A stretch of 22,485 nt of DNA, from NCBI GenBank assembly GCA_018882725.1, contig VERK01000010.1, positions 1 through 22,485 of the forward strand, in the 5' to 3' direction. The DNA is from Actinomycetota bacterium. GTDB lineage: Bacteria > Actinomycetota > Acidimicrobiia > Acidimicrobiales > Ilumatobacteraceae. Shown here piece after piece: positions 1 to 7,329 of the stretch; positions within the stretch are counted from its first letter, which is position 1; every line of letters begins with the position of its first letter. The notes beneath the pieces were generated by a model, which searched no databases, was not told the DNA's origin, and saw only the letters and a program-made list of their open reading frames with translations. A program made the translations under genes and the position numbers.

Positions 1-330
1 GTTCTGTGCGGACTGTCGTTCGCCGCCGTCATCGCGGCCTATGCCGCGGTGTGTCAATACGACGCGTCGTTCAACTATGTACAGCGATTCATCATCACGC
101 CGCTGTTCCTCTTCGGCGGGGCCTTCTATCCGATCGAATCGCTGCCGGTCGGCTTGCGACCGATTGCCTGGATCACTCCGCTGTGGCACGGCGTCGAGTT
201 GTGTCGTGGCTTGTCACTCCACACGATGGGCCTCGTCACCGCGCTCGGACACCTCGCTGTGATCGCGGCCTACATCGTGGTCGGCGTCGCCATCTGCCGT
301 CGGCTCTTCATTCGGCGGTTGTACCGATGA
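1..330 (+). CDS. ABC-2 type transporter permease, C-terminal part
   Basis: This is the 3' end of a permease gene; frame 1 is open from the first base, so the start lies outside the window. The visible 109 residues hold the last part of an ABC-2 membrane domain (NodJ/DrrB-like, COG0842 style): a hydrophobic segment, then the family-typical stretch LFLFGGAFYPIESLP followed by PLWHGVELCRG, then a final membrane helix and a basic tail (RRLFIRRLYR). Family knowledge: such permeases pair with an ATPase to export lipids, polysaccharides or drugs. The ATPase gene would be expected upstream, outside the window. The stop codon overlaps the start of the next permease gene (ATGA), so the two are translationally coupled and probably form a heterodimer. 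The substrate cannot be told from the sequence. Confidence 0.85.
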   Translation, partial: VLCGLSFAAVIAAYAAVCQYDASFNYVQRFIITPLFLFGGAFYPIESLPVGLRPIAWITPLWHGVELCRGLSLHTMGLVTALGHLAVIAAYIVVGVAICRRLFIRRLYR

Positions 331-1133
331 CCTCGACGTTCCTCGTTGCGCGGGTGATTCCGCCCATCTTTCGCGGCGCTCGGCGTCCGCAACGCATGGT
401 CGAGCGAAGCGTCCTCGTCTACCGCCGAACCTGGATGATCCTCGTGTCCGGATTTTTCGAACCGCTCTTCTACTTGTTGTCCATCCGCATCGGCTTCGGT
501 TCGTTGGTCGGCGACGTCGACTTCGCCGGCCGCAGCATCGACTACGCGAAGTTCGTCGCCCCCGCTCTGATGGCCAGCTCGGCCATGAACGGCGCGGTCT
601 ACGACAGCACGATGAACATCTTCTTCAAGTTGCGTCACGAGCGGCTCTATGACGCGGTGCTCGCCACTCCCATGGGATCGAAGGACGTCGCTCTCGGTGA
701 GATCGGTTGGGCTCTCCTGCGCGGAACGATCTATTCGACGACGTTCCTCGCATGTCTGCTCGGCCTCGGCATGGCCGACAGTGCGTGGGTCGTGCTGTCG
801 TTGCCTGCTTGCATGCTCGTCGGACTGGCTTTCGCGTCGGTTGGAATGGCGGCCACCACGTACATGCGCTCGTGGGTCGACTTCGAATGGGTCCAGACCA
901 TCGTGATGCCGCTGTTCTTGTTCTCGGCGACGTTCTATCCGTTGTCGTCCTACGGTGGTTGGGGCTGGCTCGTTCAGCTGAGCCCGCTCTATCACGGGGT
1001 GTCGCTCGTGCGGTGTGCGTCACTCGGAATCGGCACGTGGGGAATCCTGGTGCACGTCGCCGTGTTGCTCGGCATCTCGATCGTGGGCCTGAGTGTTTCG
1101 GCCCGTCGTATCGACGAACTGCTCCTGAAGTAG
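327..1133 (+). CDS. ABC-2 type transporter permease (second of a pair)
   Basis: This 268-residue protein has the usual length for an ABC-2 permease. It has a cytoplasmic N-terminus rich in Arg, about six hydrophobic segments, the motif RHERLYDAVLATPM that is typical of the family near the first cytoplasmic loop, and near the C-terminus LFLFSATFYPLSS followed by LSPLYHGVSLVR, nearly the same signature as the upstream permease. I chose the ATG at 327 because it overlaps the upstream stop (ATGA) and gives the normal N-terminus; the frame stays open further upstream only as a shadow of the first gene. With its neighbour it should form the membrane part of an export pump acting in the cytoplasmic membrane. 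The stop lies 4 nt from the convergent sigma factor gene, so transcription from both sides must end inside the other gene or be read through. Confidence 0.88.
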   Translation: MTSTFLVARVIPPIFRGARRPQRMVERSVLVYRRTWMILVSGFFEPLFYLLSIRIGFGSLVGDVDFAGRSIDYAKFVAPALMASSAMNGAVYDSTMNIFFKLRHERLYDAVLATPMGSKDVALGEIGWALLRGTIYSTTFLACLLGLGMADSAWVVLSLPACMLVGLAFASVGMAATTYMRSWVDFEWVQTIVMPLFLFSATFYPLSSYGGWGWLVQLSPLYHGVSLVRCASLGIGTWGILVHVAVLLGISIVGLSVSARRIDELLLK

Positions 1134-1137
1134 CCCG

Positions 1138-1668
1138 TCAGCCGGCCGCACTCGACTTCCACGCCTGCATCAGATCGGATCGCGCCCGCGCGACCCGGGA
1201 ACGAACGGTTCCCACTGCGCAGCCCATGACCTCGGCGGTCTCCTCGTAGGTCAGTCCGATGTACTGGGTCAGGACGAATGCCTCGCGTCGCGTTTCCTCG
1301 ACCAACATGAGCAGATCGCCCAGCGATCCGTCTGGCGCTGACGTCGATGGGTCAGGTGGCTCAAGTCGAACCAGCCGGTTCACCAGGCGCCGATGGCGAT
1401 TCTGCTTGCGAACCTGATCGGCGCACACCCGTCGGGCGATCGACAGAATCCACGTGCGGACCGTGGAGTCTCCGCGAAACACCTTCAGCGACTTGTAGAC
1501 CCGAATGAAGGTGTCCTGCGTCAGGTCATCAGGGTCAGCGGGTGACCCGAGCAGTCGGCATAGTCGCCAGACGTCACCCTGTAAGGCCGTGACGAGCCGC
1601 ACGAACGACGCTTCGTCTCCGTCGGCAGCCCTGGCCACGTGGTGGCGAAGGGGATCGACCGGCGTCAT
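1138..1668 (-). CDS. ECF-type RNA polymerase sigma factor (SigC-like)
   Basis: The protein is 176 residues with the two ECF domains: sigma region 2 at about 21-92 (DPDDLTQDTFIRVYKSL, then RTWILSIARRVCADQVR) and region 4 at about 118-170 (LTYEETAEVMGCAVGTVRSR, a helix-turn-helix). It lacks a long C-terminal extension. By memory the sequence resembles mycobacterial SigC (GDVWR.., TVRSRVARAR). It directs RNA polymerase to a small regulon. I chose the ATG at 1668, since a longer reading from 1722 would run into the sequence between the divergent genes and add residues outside the family. Six nucleotides upstream of this ATG lies CAAAAT, a partial -10 box. The divergent neighbour is a zinc-type anti-sigma, which is the expected partner; the sigma and its inhibitor are read in opposite directions instead of the more usual operon order. 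Confidence 0.9.
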   Translation of the reverse strand: MTPVDPLRHHVARAADGDEASFVRLVTALQGDVWRLCRLLGSPADPDDLTQDTFIRVYKSLKVFRGDSTVRTWILSIARRVCADQVRKQNRHRRLVNRLVRLEPPDPSTSAPDGSLGDLLMLVEETRREAFVLTQYIGLTYEETAEVMGCAVGTVRSRVARARSDLMQAWKSSAAG

Positions 1669-1699
1669 GAAGCGATTTTGGCACCTGGTCGGCAAAGTT

Positions 1700-1710
1700 G
1701 GGAACTTTCC
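1700..1710. promoter_or_regulatory. candidate ECF -35 element between sigma and anti-sigma genes
   Basis: GGGAACTTTCC is an imperfect palindrome that carries GGGAAC on the plus strand and GGAAAG on the minus strand. GGGAAC is the common -35 core of ECF promoters, and this one sits about 32 nt before the GTG of the anti-sigma gene. I do not see a convincing CGTC-type -10 at the expected distance (CGAC occurs near 1723), so autoregulation is inferred only. Confidence 0.3.
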
Positions 1711-1736
1711 GATCACTCGCACCGACCATTCCTTTC

Positions 1737-2372
1737 GTGGATTGCGAGGAATGGGAAGAGGCGATCAGTGCCTTGATTGACGGCGAGGATGCGTCTCGGA
1801 GCAGGCTGGCGGTGGAATCTCATGTCGCGGGCTGTCGATCCTGCGCCGAGTTCGCGGAGTTCGCCCACCAACTGCGCCGGTCGTCGATTCGATCGGCAGA
1901 AGAGGTCCCCAACCTGTCGTCGGCGATCCACAAGCGCGTGCGGCTCGTGAGCGGACTCGCCCGCTGGACGATCGCCCGGGCCGCCCTCGCGGTGTGCGCT
2001 CTCGAAGTCATCGCCTTCTCCGTACCCGATCTTCTCGGCTCCGGATCTCCGACGGCCCACGACGCCCGTCACCTCGGTGCGTTCAGTGTTGCTTTCGGCG
2101 TGATGCTCTTTGTGGTCGTCGCGAAGCCGACGAGAGCGCGGATGATGATGCCGGTTGCGACCGTTCTGGCAGTCGCGCTCACCATCGGGGCCGTCGTCGA
2201 CTTGATCGATGGTCGGATTCCTCTCATCAGTGAAGCTCGTCATCTGCCCGAGGTCGTCAGCGTCGGTCTGCTGTGGCTTCTCGGCGCACCTCCGGGCGGA
2301 CGCCGTTTACCCGGTCGGCGCCCCGTCGGATTCCGTCCGACCGTCGTCGAGGAAAATCGCCGATCGGCATGA
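1737..2372 (+). CDS. zinc-finger (ZAS) membrane anti-sigma factor
   Basis: With the GTG start at 1737 the protein begins MDCEEWEEAISALIDGE, the standard N-terminus of the zf-HC2 anti-sigma family; a TTG start at 1698 would add 13 residues with no family resemblance. The zinc site is Cys3, His29, Cys33, Cys36 (HVAGCRSC). After this cytoplasmic domain come four hydrophobic segments, roughly residues 70-95, 107-127, 137-160 and 175-190, with HDARHLGAFSVAFG between the first and second, a feature I recall from actinobacterial membrane proteins found next to SigC-like factors and copper genes. The role would be to hold the neighbouring sigma factor at the membrane until a signal, perhaps redox or metal, releases it. 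The PepSY gene follows 33 nt downstream on the same strand and is likely co-transcribed. Signal and regulon are unknown. Confidence 0.85.
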   Translation: MDCEEWEEAISALIDGEDASRSRLAVESHVAGCRSCAEFAEFAHQLRRSSIRSAEEVPNLSSAIHKRVRLVSGLARWTIARAALAVCALEVIAFSVPDLLGSGSPTAHDARHLGAFSVAFGVMLFVVVAKPTRARMMMPVATVLAVALTIGAVVDLIDGRIPLISEARHLPEVVSVGLLWLLGAPPGGRRLPGRRPVGFRPTVVEENRRSA

Positions 2373-2405
2373 CCAACACGTGAGTAGCGATGCGGGGAGA
2401 AATTC

Positions 2406-3926
2406 GTGACGACATCGAATGACCAAATGGATGAAGTCGAGACGGGGTCGGGTCGACTATGGCGTCGACTGTGGCGACTTCACTTTCTCGCTGGAATCGT
2501 CATCGCTCCGGCGTTGGTGTGGTTCGCCTTCACAGGACTAGTGATTCTCTACTCGGACGTGATCAACGAGAAGACGAACTCCGCCGAGTTCACCGTTGAC
2601 GTCGGTCGCGACGAAGTGAGTCTCGACGACCAACTCTCGACCGTCTTGGCACGTAAGGACGGATACACATTTGATGCCGTGACGCCGGCTCGCAAAGCCA
2701 ACCGTTCGAACTTGTTCAACATGACCGATGAAGACGGCCGGTCACGTGAAGTCTTCGTCGACCAATACACCGGGGAGATCATCGGCGATCGGGTGGTCGG
2801 GAAGGATCTCGTCGCGTTCGCGAACTCGGCGCACGGTTCCTTCCTCCCCCGTCAGTTCACCATGCCGATTCCGTCTCTCACGGGCATCTTCGGCGAGGGG
2901 CCAGCCTTCCGTACCGTCGAAATCGGTGAGGTCGTGGTGGAGATCGTGGCCGGTTGGGCTCTCGTCCTCGCGGTGAGCGGCATCTATCTGTGGTGGCCCC
3001 GTGTGAACTCGCAGAAGCGCAAGTTCATTCCGCGGTTTTCGCGGGGTGGCCGACCGATGTGGCGCGACCTCCACGCATCGGGCGGAACAGTGCTGAGTGT
3101 CGGATTGATCTTCTTCGTCGTGACAGGACTTCCGTGGGCGACTTTCTGGGGTGGTGAGTTCCAGACGGTGGCCAGCGAGCTCACCCCGAACACCGAGAAC
3201 TTCTGGGAGTACTCGGGCCCGGCGTCGGTGATCCCGGAGGTGGGGGACCTCACTCGCGACGGGGTTCGCATTCCCTGGGCCAGCGGAGCCGACACGGTGC
3301 CCACGTCCGACAAGGGAGGCCATCACGATCACGGTTCGGGGAACGAGTCCGGGATGATGCCGGTTCCATCTCCAGTCGAACCGGTCGGTCTCGAGGCGGT
3401 CTATCGAGCGGCTCAGGATGAGGGTATGAAGCCGGGCTTCTCGATCGTTCCTCCTGTCGATGTCGTCGACGAGAGCGGAGCTACTCAGTACGGCGCATAC
3501 GTGGTGTTCAATCCGTGGCCGAGTTCGCTGGGTGAGCAGGGGGCGTTGTACCTGGACCAGTTCAGCGCTCGAACGTTGGGGAAGAGCGATGCGGACACGT
3601 GGGGCGCCATTCAACGAACGGCAGAATTCGGAGTGCAGACGCACATGGGAACCCAATTCGGCTTGGTCAACCGGATCTTCTTGACGATGGTGTGTGTGCT
3701 CGTGATCTGGAGCATCGTCACCGCGGGCGTGATGTGGATGCGCCGACGACGCCCTGGTTCGCTCGGAGTTCCTCGGCGGCCTGTCGAACAACGCGTCCAG
3801 AAGTCGGTGGGCATCACGGCCGTGGTCCTCGGTGTGATCTATCCACTGTGGGGCATGAGTGCCCTGATCCTCCTGGCGATCGATCGGGTGGTTAGGAGTC
3901 GTCGACAGTCGCTGGCCGTCGGCTGA
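2406..3926 (+). CDS. PepSY-associated membrane protein (PiuB/FoxB-like)
   Basis: A 506-residue protein with the architecture of the PepSY_TM family: membrane helix at about 26-50, an extracytoplasmic PepSY domain (about 55-135), helices at about 177-198 and 225-245, a second periplasmic loop, then helices at about 420-445 and 467-493. Four His near helix ends (His26, His143, His223, His413) match the conserved positions that, in the di-heme relatives such as FoxB, are thought to bind haem. The family is linked to reduction of ferric siderophores and to metal uptake at the membrane. The second loop holds a short metal-binding-like run, GGHHDHGSGNESGMM at 304-318. The GTG start at 2406 follows a good ribosome site, GGGGAGA at 2394-2400. 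Placement behind an ECF anti-sigma suggests it is part of that regulon. Substrate (iron or copper) is not settled. Confidence 0.82.
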   Translation: MTTSNDQMDEVETGSGRLWRRLWRLHFLAGIVIAPALVWFAFTGLVILYSDVINEKTNSAEFTVDVGRDEVSLDDQLSTVLARKDGYTFDAVTPARKANRSNLFNMTDEDGRSREVFVDQYTGEIIGDRVVGKDLVAFANSAHGSFLPRQFTMPIPSLTGIFGEGPAFRTVEIGEVVVEIVAGWALVLAVSGIYLWWPRVNSQKRKFIPRFSRGGRPMWRDLHASGGTVLSVGLIFFVVTGLPWATFWGGEFQTVASELTPNTENFWEYSGPASVIPEVGDLTRDGVRIPWASGADTVPTSDKGGHHDHGSGNESGMMPVPSPVEPVGLEAVYRAAQDEGMKPGFSIVPPVDVVDESGATQYGAYVVFNPWPSSLGEQGALYLDQFSARTLGKSDADTWGAIQRTAEFGVQTHMGTQFGLVNRIFLTMVCVLVIWSIVTAGVMWMRRRRPGSLGVPRRPVEQRVQKSVGITAVVLGVIYPLWGMSALILLAIDRVVRSRRQSLAVG

Positions 3927-3947
3927 TCAAAGCGAAACGACTCGCCC

Positions 3948-3953
3948 TAATCT
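3948..3953 (+). promoter_or_regulatory. -10 box of a leaderless promoter for msrA
   Basis: TAATCT ends exactly 6 nt before the ATG at 3960, which puts the expected transcription start on the A of the start codon. A weak -35 (TGATCA, 3924-3929) is 18 nt upstream. There is no Shine-Dalgarno sequence. Confidence 0.55.
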
Positions 3954-3959
3954 GTCGAC

Positions 3960-4610
3960 ATGTTGTTCGCCAAGAAGAACGCGTCGATGGTGTCACCCGA
4001 GCAGGCCCTCCCCGGTCGAACCGATCAGACGATGCCGGTGCCCGCCCAACATCACGCTCTCGGCACTCCCCTCGTCGGTCCGTGGCCGGCCGGCTTCGAG
4101 ACGGCGATCTTCGGAATGGGCTGCTTCTGGGGCGCCGAGCGCAAGTTCTGGCAAGTCGACGGTGTGTATTCGACAGCAGTTGGTTACGCCGGTGGCTACA
4201 CCCCCAACTGCACCTACGAGGAGTGCTGCAGCGGTCTCACCGGTCATGCCGAAGTCGTGTTGGTCGTGTTCGACCCCACCAAGGTGTCGTATGACGACTT
4301 GCTTCGCGTCTTCTGGGAGAACCACGATCCCACACAAGGGATGCGACAGGGCAACGACATCGGAAGTCAGTATCGAAGCACGGTCTACGCGTTGAGCGAT
4401 GCTCAGTTGGCGGCGGCTCAGGCGTCGGCCACAGTCTTCCATGAGCGACTCACCACGGCGGGCTATCCGCAGATCACGACGGAGATCGCACTGGCCGGGC
4501 CCTTCTATTACGCCGAGCCGTACCACCAGCAGTACTTGTCGAAGAACCCGAACGGTTATTGCGGAATCGGTGGCACGGGTGTCTCATGCCCGATCGGTAC
4601 GCGCGCCTGA
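3960..4610 (+). CDS. msrA: peptide-methionine (S)-S-oxide reductase MsrA
   Basis: MsrA reduces the S form of methionine sulfoxide in proteins and free methionine, using thioredoxin as electron donor, in the cytoplasm. The 216-residue protein carries the active-site motif GCFWG with the nucleophile Cys55, then YAGGYTPNCTYEECCSGLTGHAE, the Asp/Glu and Tyr region, and a C-terminal pair of resolving cysteines, Cys201 and Cys210 (YCGIGGTGVSC), laid out as in the long E. coli type. The roughly 45-residue N-terminal extension (AKKNASMVSPEQALPGR) is also seen in that type. The ATG at 3960 fits a leaderless promoter. The gene stands alone between the PepSY gene and the convergent deoxyribosyltransferase-like gene (12 nt apart). 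Its position after a sigma/anti-sigma unit fits an oxidative stress theme but it has its own promoter. Confidence 0.95.
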   Translation: MLFAKKNASMVSPEQALPGRTDQTMPVPAQHHALGTPLVGPWPAGFETAIFGMGCFWGAERKFWQVDGVYSTAVGYAGGYTPNCTYEECCSGLTGHAEVVLVVFDPTKVSYDDLLRVFWENHDPTQGMRQGNDIGSQYRSTVYALSDAQLAAAQASATVFHERLTTAGYPQITTEIALAGPFYYAEPYHQQYLSKNPNGYCGIGGTGVSCPIGTRA

Positions 4611-4622
4611 CCGACTGCCACG

Positions 4623-5057
4623 TCACGAGTTGGCGATCTGCCACTCCTTGAGTGCACCTTCGAGTTCGTCGAGTGAGCGTACGAGTACGTCGATCGAGCA
4701 CTGCATCATCAAGTTGACCACTTCGTTCGGTGCGGGGAATCGCGCCCGCCAGTCGGTGAACAAGCCGATGCTGTACTTGCCGAGTCCGTACGCGTAACCC
4801 AGTTCCCAGGCGGTTCCGTCGTCGGTGGTGATGCCGTTGAGGTTGGCCACGATCACGTCGCAACGGTCGATGCCGCCTTTGTCGTTCTCGAAGATCGTGC
4901 GTACGTTGTGTGCGGTCTTGGGCGGATTGTCGCGATGGGGCAAGAACGTGTCGAACCCGAGCGATCGAATCAGCGCGTCGACCTTCTCGATGAACCAGCG
5001 TTCACCTTCGTCGAAGAGTGGCCCGGCCACGTAGACGTAGGGTTTCGTTGCGGTCAT
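4623..5057 (-). CDS. nucleoside 2-deoxyribosyltransferase-like protein
   Basis: The 144-residue protein fits the nucleoside 2-deoxyribosyltransferase fold (PF05014): VYVAGPLFDEGERWF at the N-terminus for substrate binding, RCDVIVANLNG with Asp67, and DDGTAWELGYAYGLGK with Asp80 and Glu85, the latter matching the catalytic Glu of the family. Known members swap the base on 2'-deoxyribonucleosides, but related proteins hydrolyse nucleotides (DNPH1/Rcl type) or have other nucleotide-linked roles, so the exact reaction is open. The gene is last in a four-gene minus-strand operon; its ATG overlaps the stop of the CoA transferase gene by 4 nt (ATGA). The family normally has no link to acyl-CoA chemistry, which makes its place in this operon odd. 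Confidence 0.82.
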   Translation of the reverse strand: MTATKPYVYVAGPLFDEGERWFIEKVDALIRSLGFDTFLPHRDNPPKTAHNVRTIFENDKGGIDRCDVIVANLNGITTDDGTAWELGYAYGLGKYSIGLFTDWRARFPAPNEVVNLMMQCSIDVLVRSLDELEGALKEWQIANS

Positions 5058-6172
5058 GACTTCCAGCCTTTCGCACGGATCTCGTCGCCATCGGCATCGA
5101 GTGGTCGACCCGGGTGTCGGAGTTCGCCCGGTGTCTTCGACAGTCGAGCGATGAGGTTTTGCATGGGTGTGTCACCAACGGTCACCACGGTCTGCCGCGC
5201 GAGATAGTGCGGATCGGTTGCGATGTCGGCCATGTCGAGAATCGGCCCGATCGCGGCTTCGGCTTCTTCGAACGCGCGCAAGACTTCGTGTTGCGGACGT
5301 GCGGCGCACCAGTCGCGCATGAGACGTTCGAGCTCGTCACGGTTGGCGGCTCGGCCGTCGAAGGTGGCGAATCGTTGGTCGTGGCCGACACCGAGAAGTT
5401 CCATCACGCGACGAGCAACCGAATCGGACGACGTGGAGATGCCGACCCACTTACCGTCGGCGCAGCGATACGTACCGCGTGGAACGGTGTAGGGCAGACC
5501 CGAGCCGAGTCGGGGTTGCGTCTCGCCGGTGAGGGCGTACAGAGATGCGAGAGGTCCCATCGCGTGGAACACGCTCTCGAGCAGATTCACGTCGACCACT
5601 TGTCCGACTCCGGAGTGCAGCGCGACCATGGTGGCGAAGGCGGCCACGATTCCGGTCAGTTCGTCGGTGAGGGCGATCGGCGGAAGCATCGGTGCACCAT
5701 CGGCCTCACCCGCGATGGCGGCGTAACCCGACATCGCCTCGGCGATCGACGCGAATCCGGGTCGTTGCGCGTAGGGGCCGTCTTGACCGAACCCGCTCAC
5801 ACGTGTGATGACGAGGTCAGGGTTCAGATCGTGCAGCACGTCGGGTCCGAGACCGAGCCGCTCGAGCGTGCCCGGTCGGAAGTTCTCCACCAGAACGTTC
5901 GCATCACGGACGAGACCTAGGAGAACGTCACGGTCGGCGTCGTCTTTGAGGTCGAGCGCGATGGTGCGCTTGTTGCGGTTGGTGAGTTTCCACCACAGGC
6001 CGACTCCGTCACGCGGATCCTTCCAGGCCATGTTGCGCAACGTGTCGCCAGTGTCGGGTCGCTCGACCTTGATCACGTCCGCGCCGAAGTCGGCGAGGTA
6101 TCGCGCGCAGTTGGGCCCGGCGATCACCGTTGACAGGTCGATCACCCGCAGGTCGGCCAGCGGGGTGGTCAT
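5054..6172 (-). CDS. CaiB/BaiF-type (class III) CoA transferase
   Basis: Class III CoA transferases move CoA between carboxylic acids by an enzyme-bound mixed anhydride. The 372-residue protein shows the family N-terminus LADLRVIDLSTVIAGPNCARYLADFGADVIKVERP, the segment NRNKRTIALDLK, VLVENFRPGTLERLGLG, SGFGQDGPYAQRPGF, and the catalytic Asp (Asp170 in ALTDELTG, matching Asp169 of formyl-CoA transferase). Length is at the short end of the usual 380-430. I chose the ATG at 6172 because it overlaps the aminotransferase stop (ATGA) and starts at the conserved N-terminus; upstream codons in this frame are an Arg-rich shadow. It is third in the operon. The acid substrate cannot be read from sequence; an acid made by the aminotransferase from an amino acid is one possibility. 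Confidence 0.9.
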   Translation of the reverse strand: MTTPLADLRVIDLSTVIAGPNCARYLADFGADVIKVERPDTGDTLRNMAWKDPRDGVGLWWKLTNRNKRTIALDLKDDADRDVLLGLVRDANVLVENFRPGTLERLGLGPDVLHDLNPDLVITRVSGFGQDGPYAQRPGFASIAEAMSGYAAIAGEADGAPMLPPIALTDELTGIVAAFATMVALHSGVGQVVDVNLLESVFHAMGPLASLYALTGETQPRLGSGLPYTVPRGTYRCADGKWVGISTSSDSVARRVMELLGVGHDQRFATFDGRAANRDELERLMRDWCAARPQHEVLRAFEEAEAAIGPILDMADIATDPHYLARQTVVTVGDTPMQNLIARLSKTPGELRHPGRPLDADGDEIRAKGWKS

Positions 6173-7329
6173 GGCTTCCAGCCTGCCAAGAGTTCGCACG
6201 CTTCCTCCAGATGCGCGCGTTCGCCGGCGTACGAGAACCGGACGAAGCGGTGGCCGCGGGAGAGATCGAAGTCGAGTCCGGGTGTGCTCGCCACTCCCAA
6301 CTGGTCGAGCCATCGATGGCACAGGTCCATGGAGTCGTTGGTGAGGTGGCTCACGTCGGCGTACACGTAGAAGGCACCGTCGGCCGCCGCGATGTGGTCG
6401 ATTCCGGCGGCGGCGAGGCCGTCGATGAGCAGTGTGCGGTGTTCGGCGTACCGAGCGACGTGCGAGTCGAGCTCGTCGGTGCAGTCGAATGCCGCGAGTC
6501 CGGCGATCTGGCTCACATGAGGTGCGCAGATGTAGAGGTTCTGCTGCAGCCGCTCGACGACGTCGCGCAGATGATCGGGAACCACCATCCATCCGAGACG
6601 CCAACCGGTCATCGAGAAGTACTTCGAGAACGAGTTGATGACCACCGCGCTGTCAGAACTGCCAGCCAGCGTGGGAGCCGGACCCCCGTAGGTGATGCCG
6701 TGGTAGATCTCGTCGGCGATCACCTGAATTCCGTTGGCGTCGCAGTAGCGGGTGATGTCCTCGAGTGATGATCGATCGAGCACGGTCCCCGTCGGGTTGG
6801 ACGGTGACGCGATGACGAGTCCGTCGAGCGGCCCGGCGGCTTCGAGCATCGCCACGGTGGGCACCCATCGCGAGTCGGGCCCCACCGTGATGGGAACCGG
6901 GGTGACACCGAGGGCAATGAGTGTGTTGCGGTAGCACGGATAGCCGGGTTCGAGAACCGCCACACGATCGCCCGGGTCGAACGCGGCGAGGAAGGCGAGG
7001 GTGAAACCGGCCGATGCTCCACCGACGATCACCACTCGTTCGGGATCGACGGACGCGCCGTACACCTCGTCGTAGTGGCGGGCGATGCGCGCGGAGAGAC
7101 GCGGCAGACCTGGCGCATTCGTGTAGCCGAGCGAGTCGGCTCGTTCGAGCGCATCGATGACCGCACGTCGCGCTCCGAGTGGAGCACCCGTGCTCGGTTG
7201 GCCGACTTGCAGAAAGAGAGTGCGAGCTCCCGACGCTTCTCGCTCGGTCGCCCGTAGCGACATCGCCATGGCGTGGAAGGGCGGGACCTGGGCCGCCCGC
7301 AGGCCGCTGGTGAGTCGGTCGGTCGTCAT
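6169..7329 (-). CDS. pyridoxal-phosphate aminotransferase, class I/II
   Basis: The 386-residue protein is a fold-type I aminotransferase, normal in length. It shows LGYTNAPGLPRLSARIARHY, GGASAGFTLAF for phosphate binding, SPSNPTG with Asn178, ADEIYHGI with Asp206 and Tyr209, SFSKYFSMTGWRLGW with the PLP-binding Lys236, and a late Arg (RFVRFSYA) for substrate carboxylate. It resembles the aspartate/aromatic aminotransferase group, but substrate is not certain. The ATG at 7329 shares one base with the stop of the metallophosphoesterase gene (TGATG), so the two are coupled. It is second in the four-gene operon, followed by the CoA transferase. Confidence 0.92.
   Translation of the reverse strand: MTTDRLTSGLRAAQVPPFHAMAMSLRATEREASGARTLFLQVGQPSTGAPLGARRAVIDALERADSLGYTNAPGLPRLSARIARHYDEVYGASVDPERVVIVGGASAGFTLAFLAAFDPGDRVAVLEPGYPCYRNTLIALGVTPVPITVGPDSRWVPTVAMLEAAGPLDGLVIASPSNPTGTVLDRSSLEDITRYCDANGIQVIADEIYHGITYGGPAPTLAGSSDSAVVINSFSKYFSMTGWRLGWMVVPDHLRDVVERLQQNLYICAPHVSQIAGLAAFDCTDELDSHVARYAEHRTLLIDGLAAAGIDHIAAADGAFYVYADVSHLTNDSMDLCHRWLDQLGVASTPGLDFDLSRGHRFVRFSYAGERAHLEEACELLAGWKP

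Noticed and set aside
2742..3791. Long minus-strand frame opposite the PepSY gene (349 codons)
   Set aside because: Arg/His-rich text without family motifs, fully inside a well-supported gene; an effect of GC-rich codon bias.
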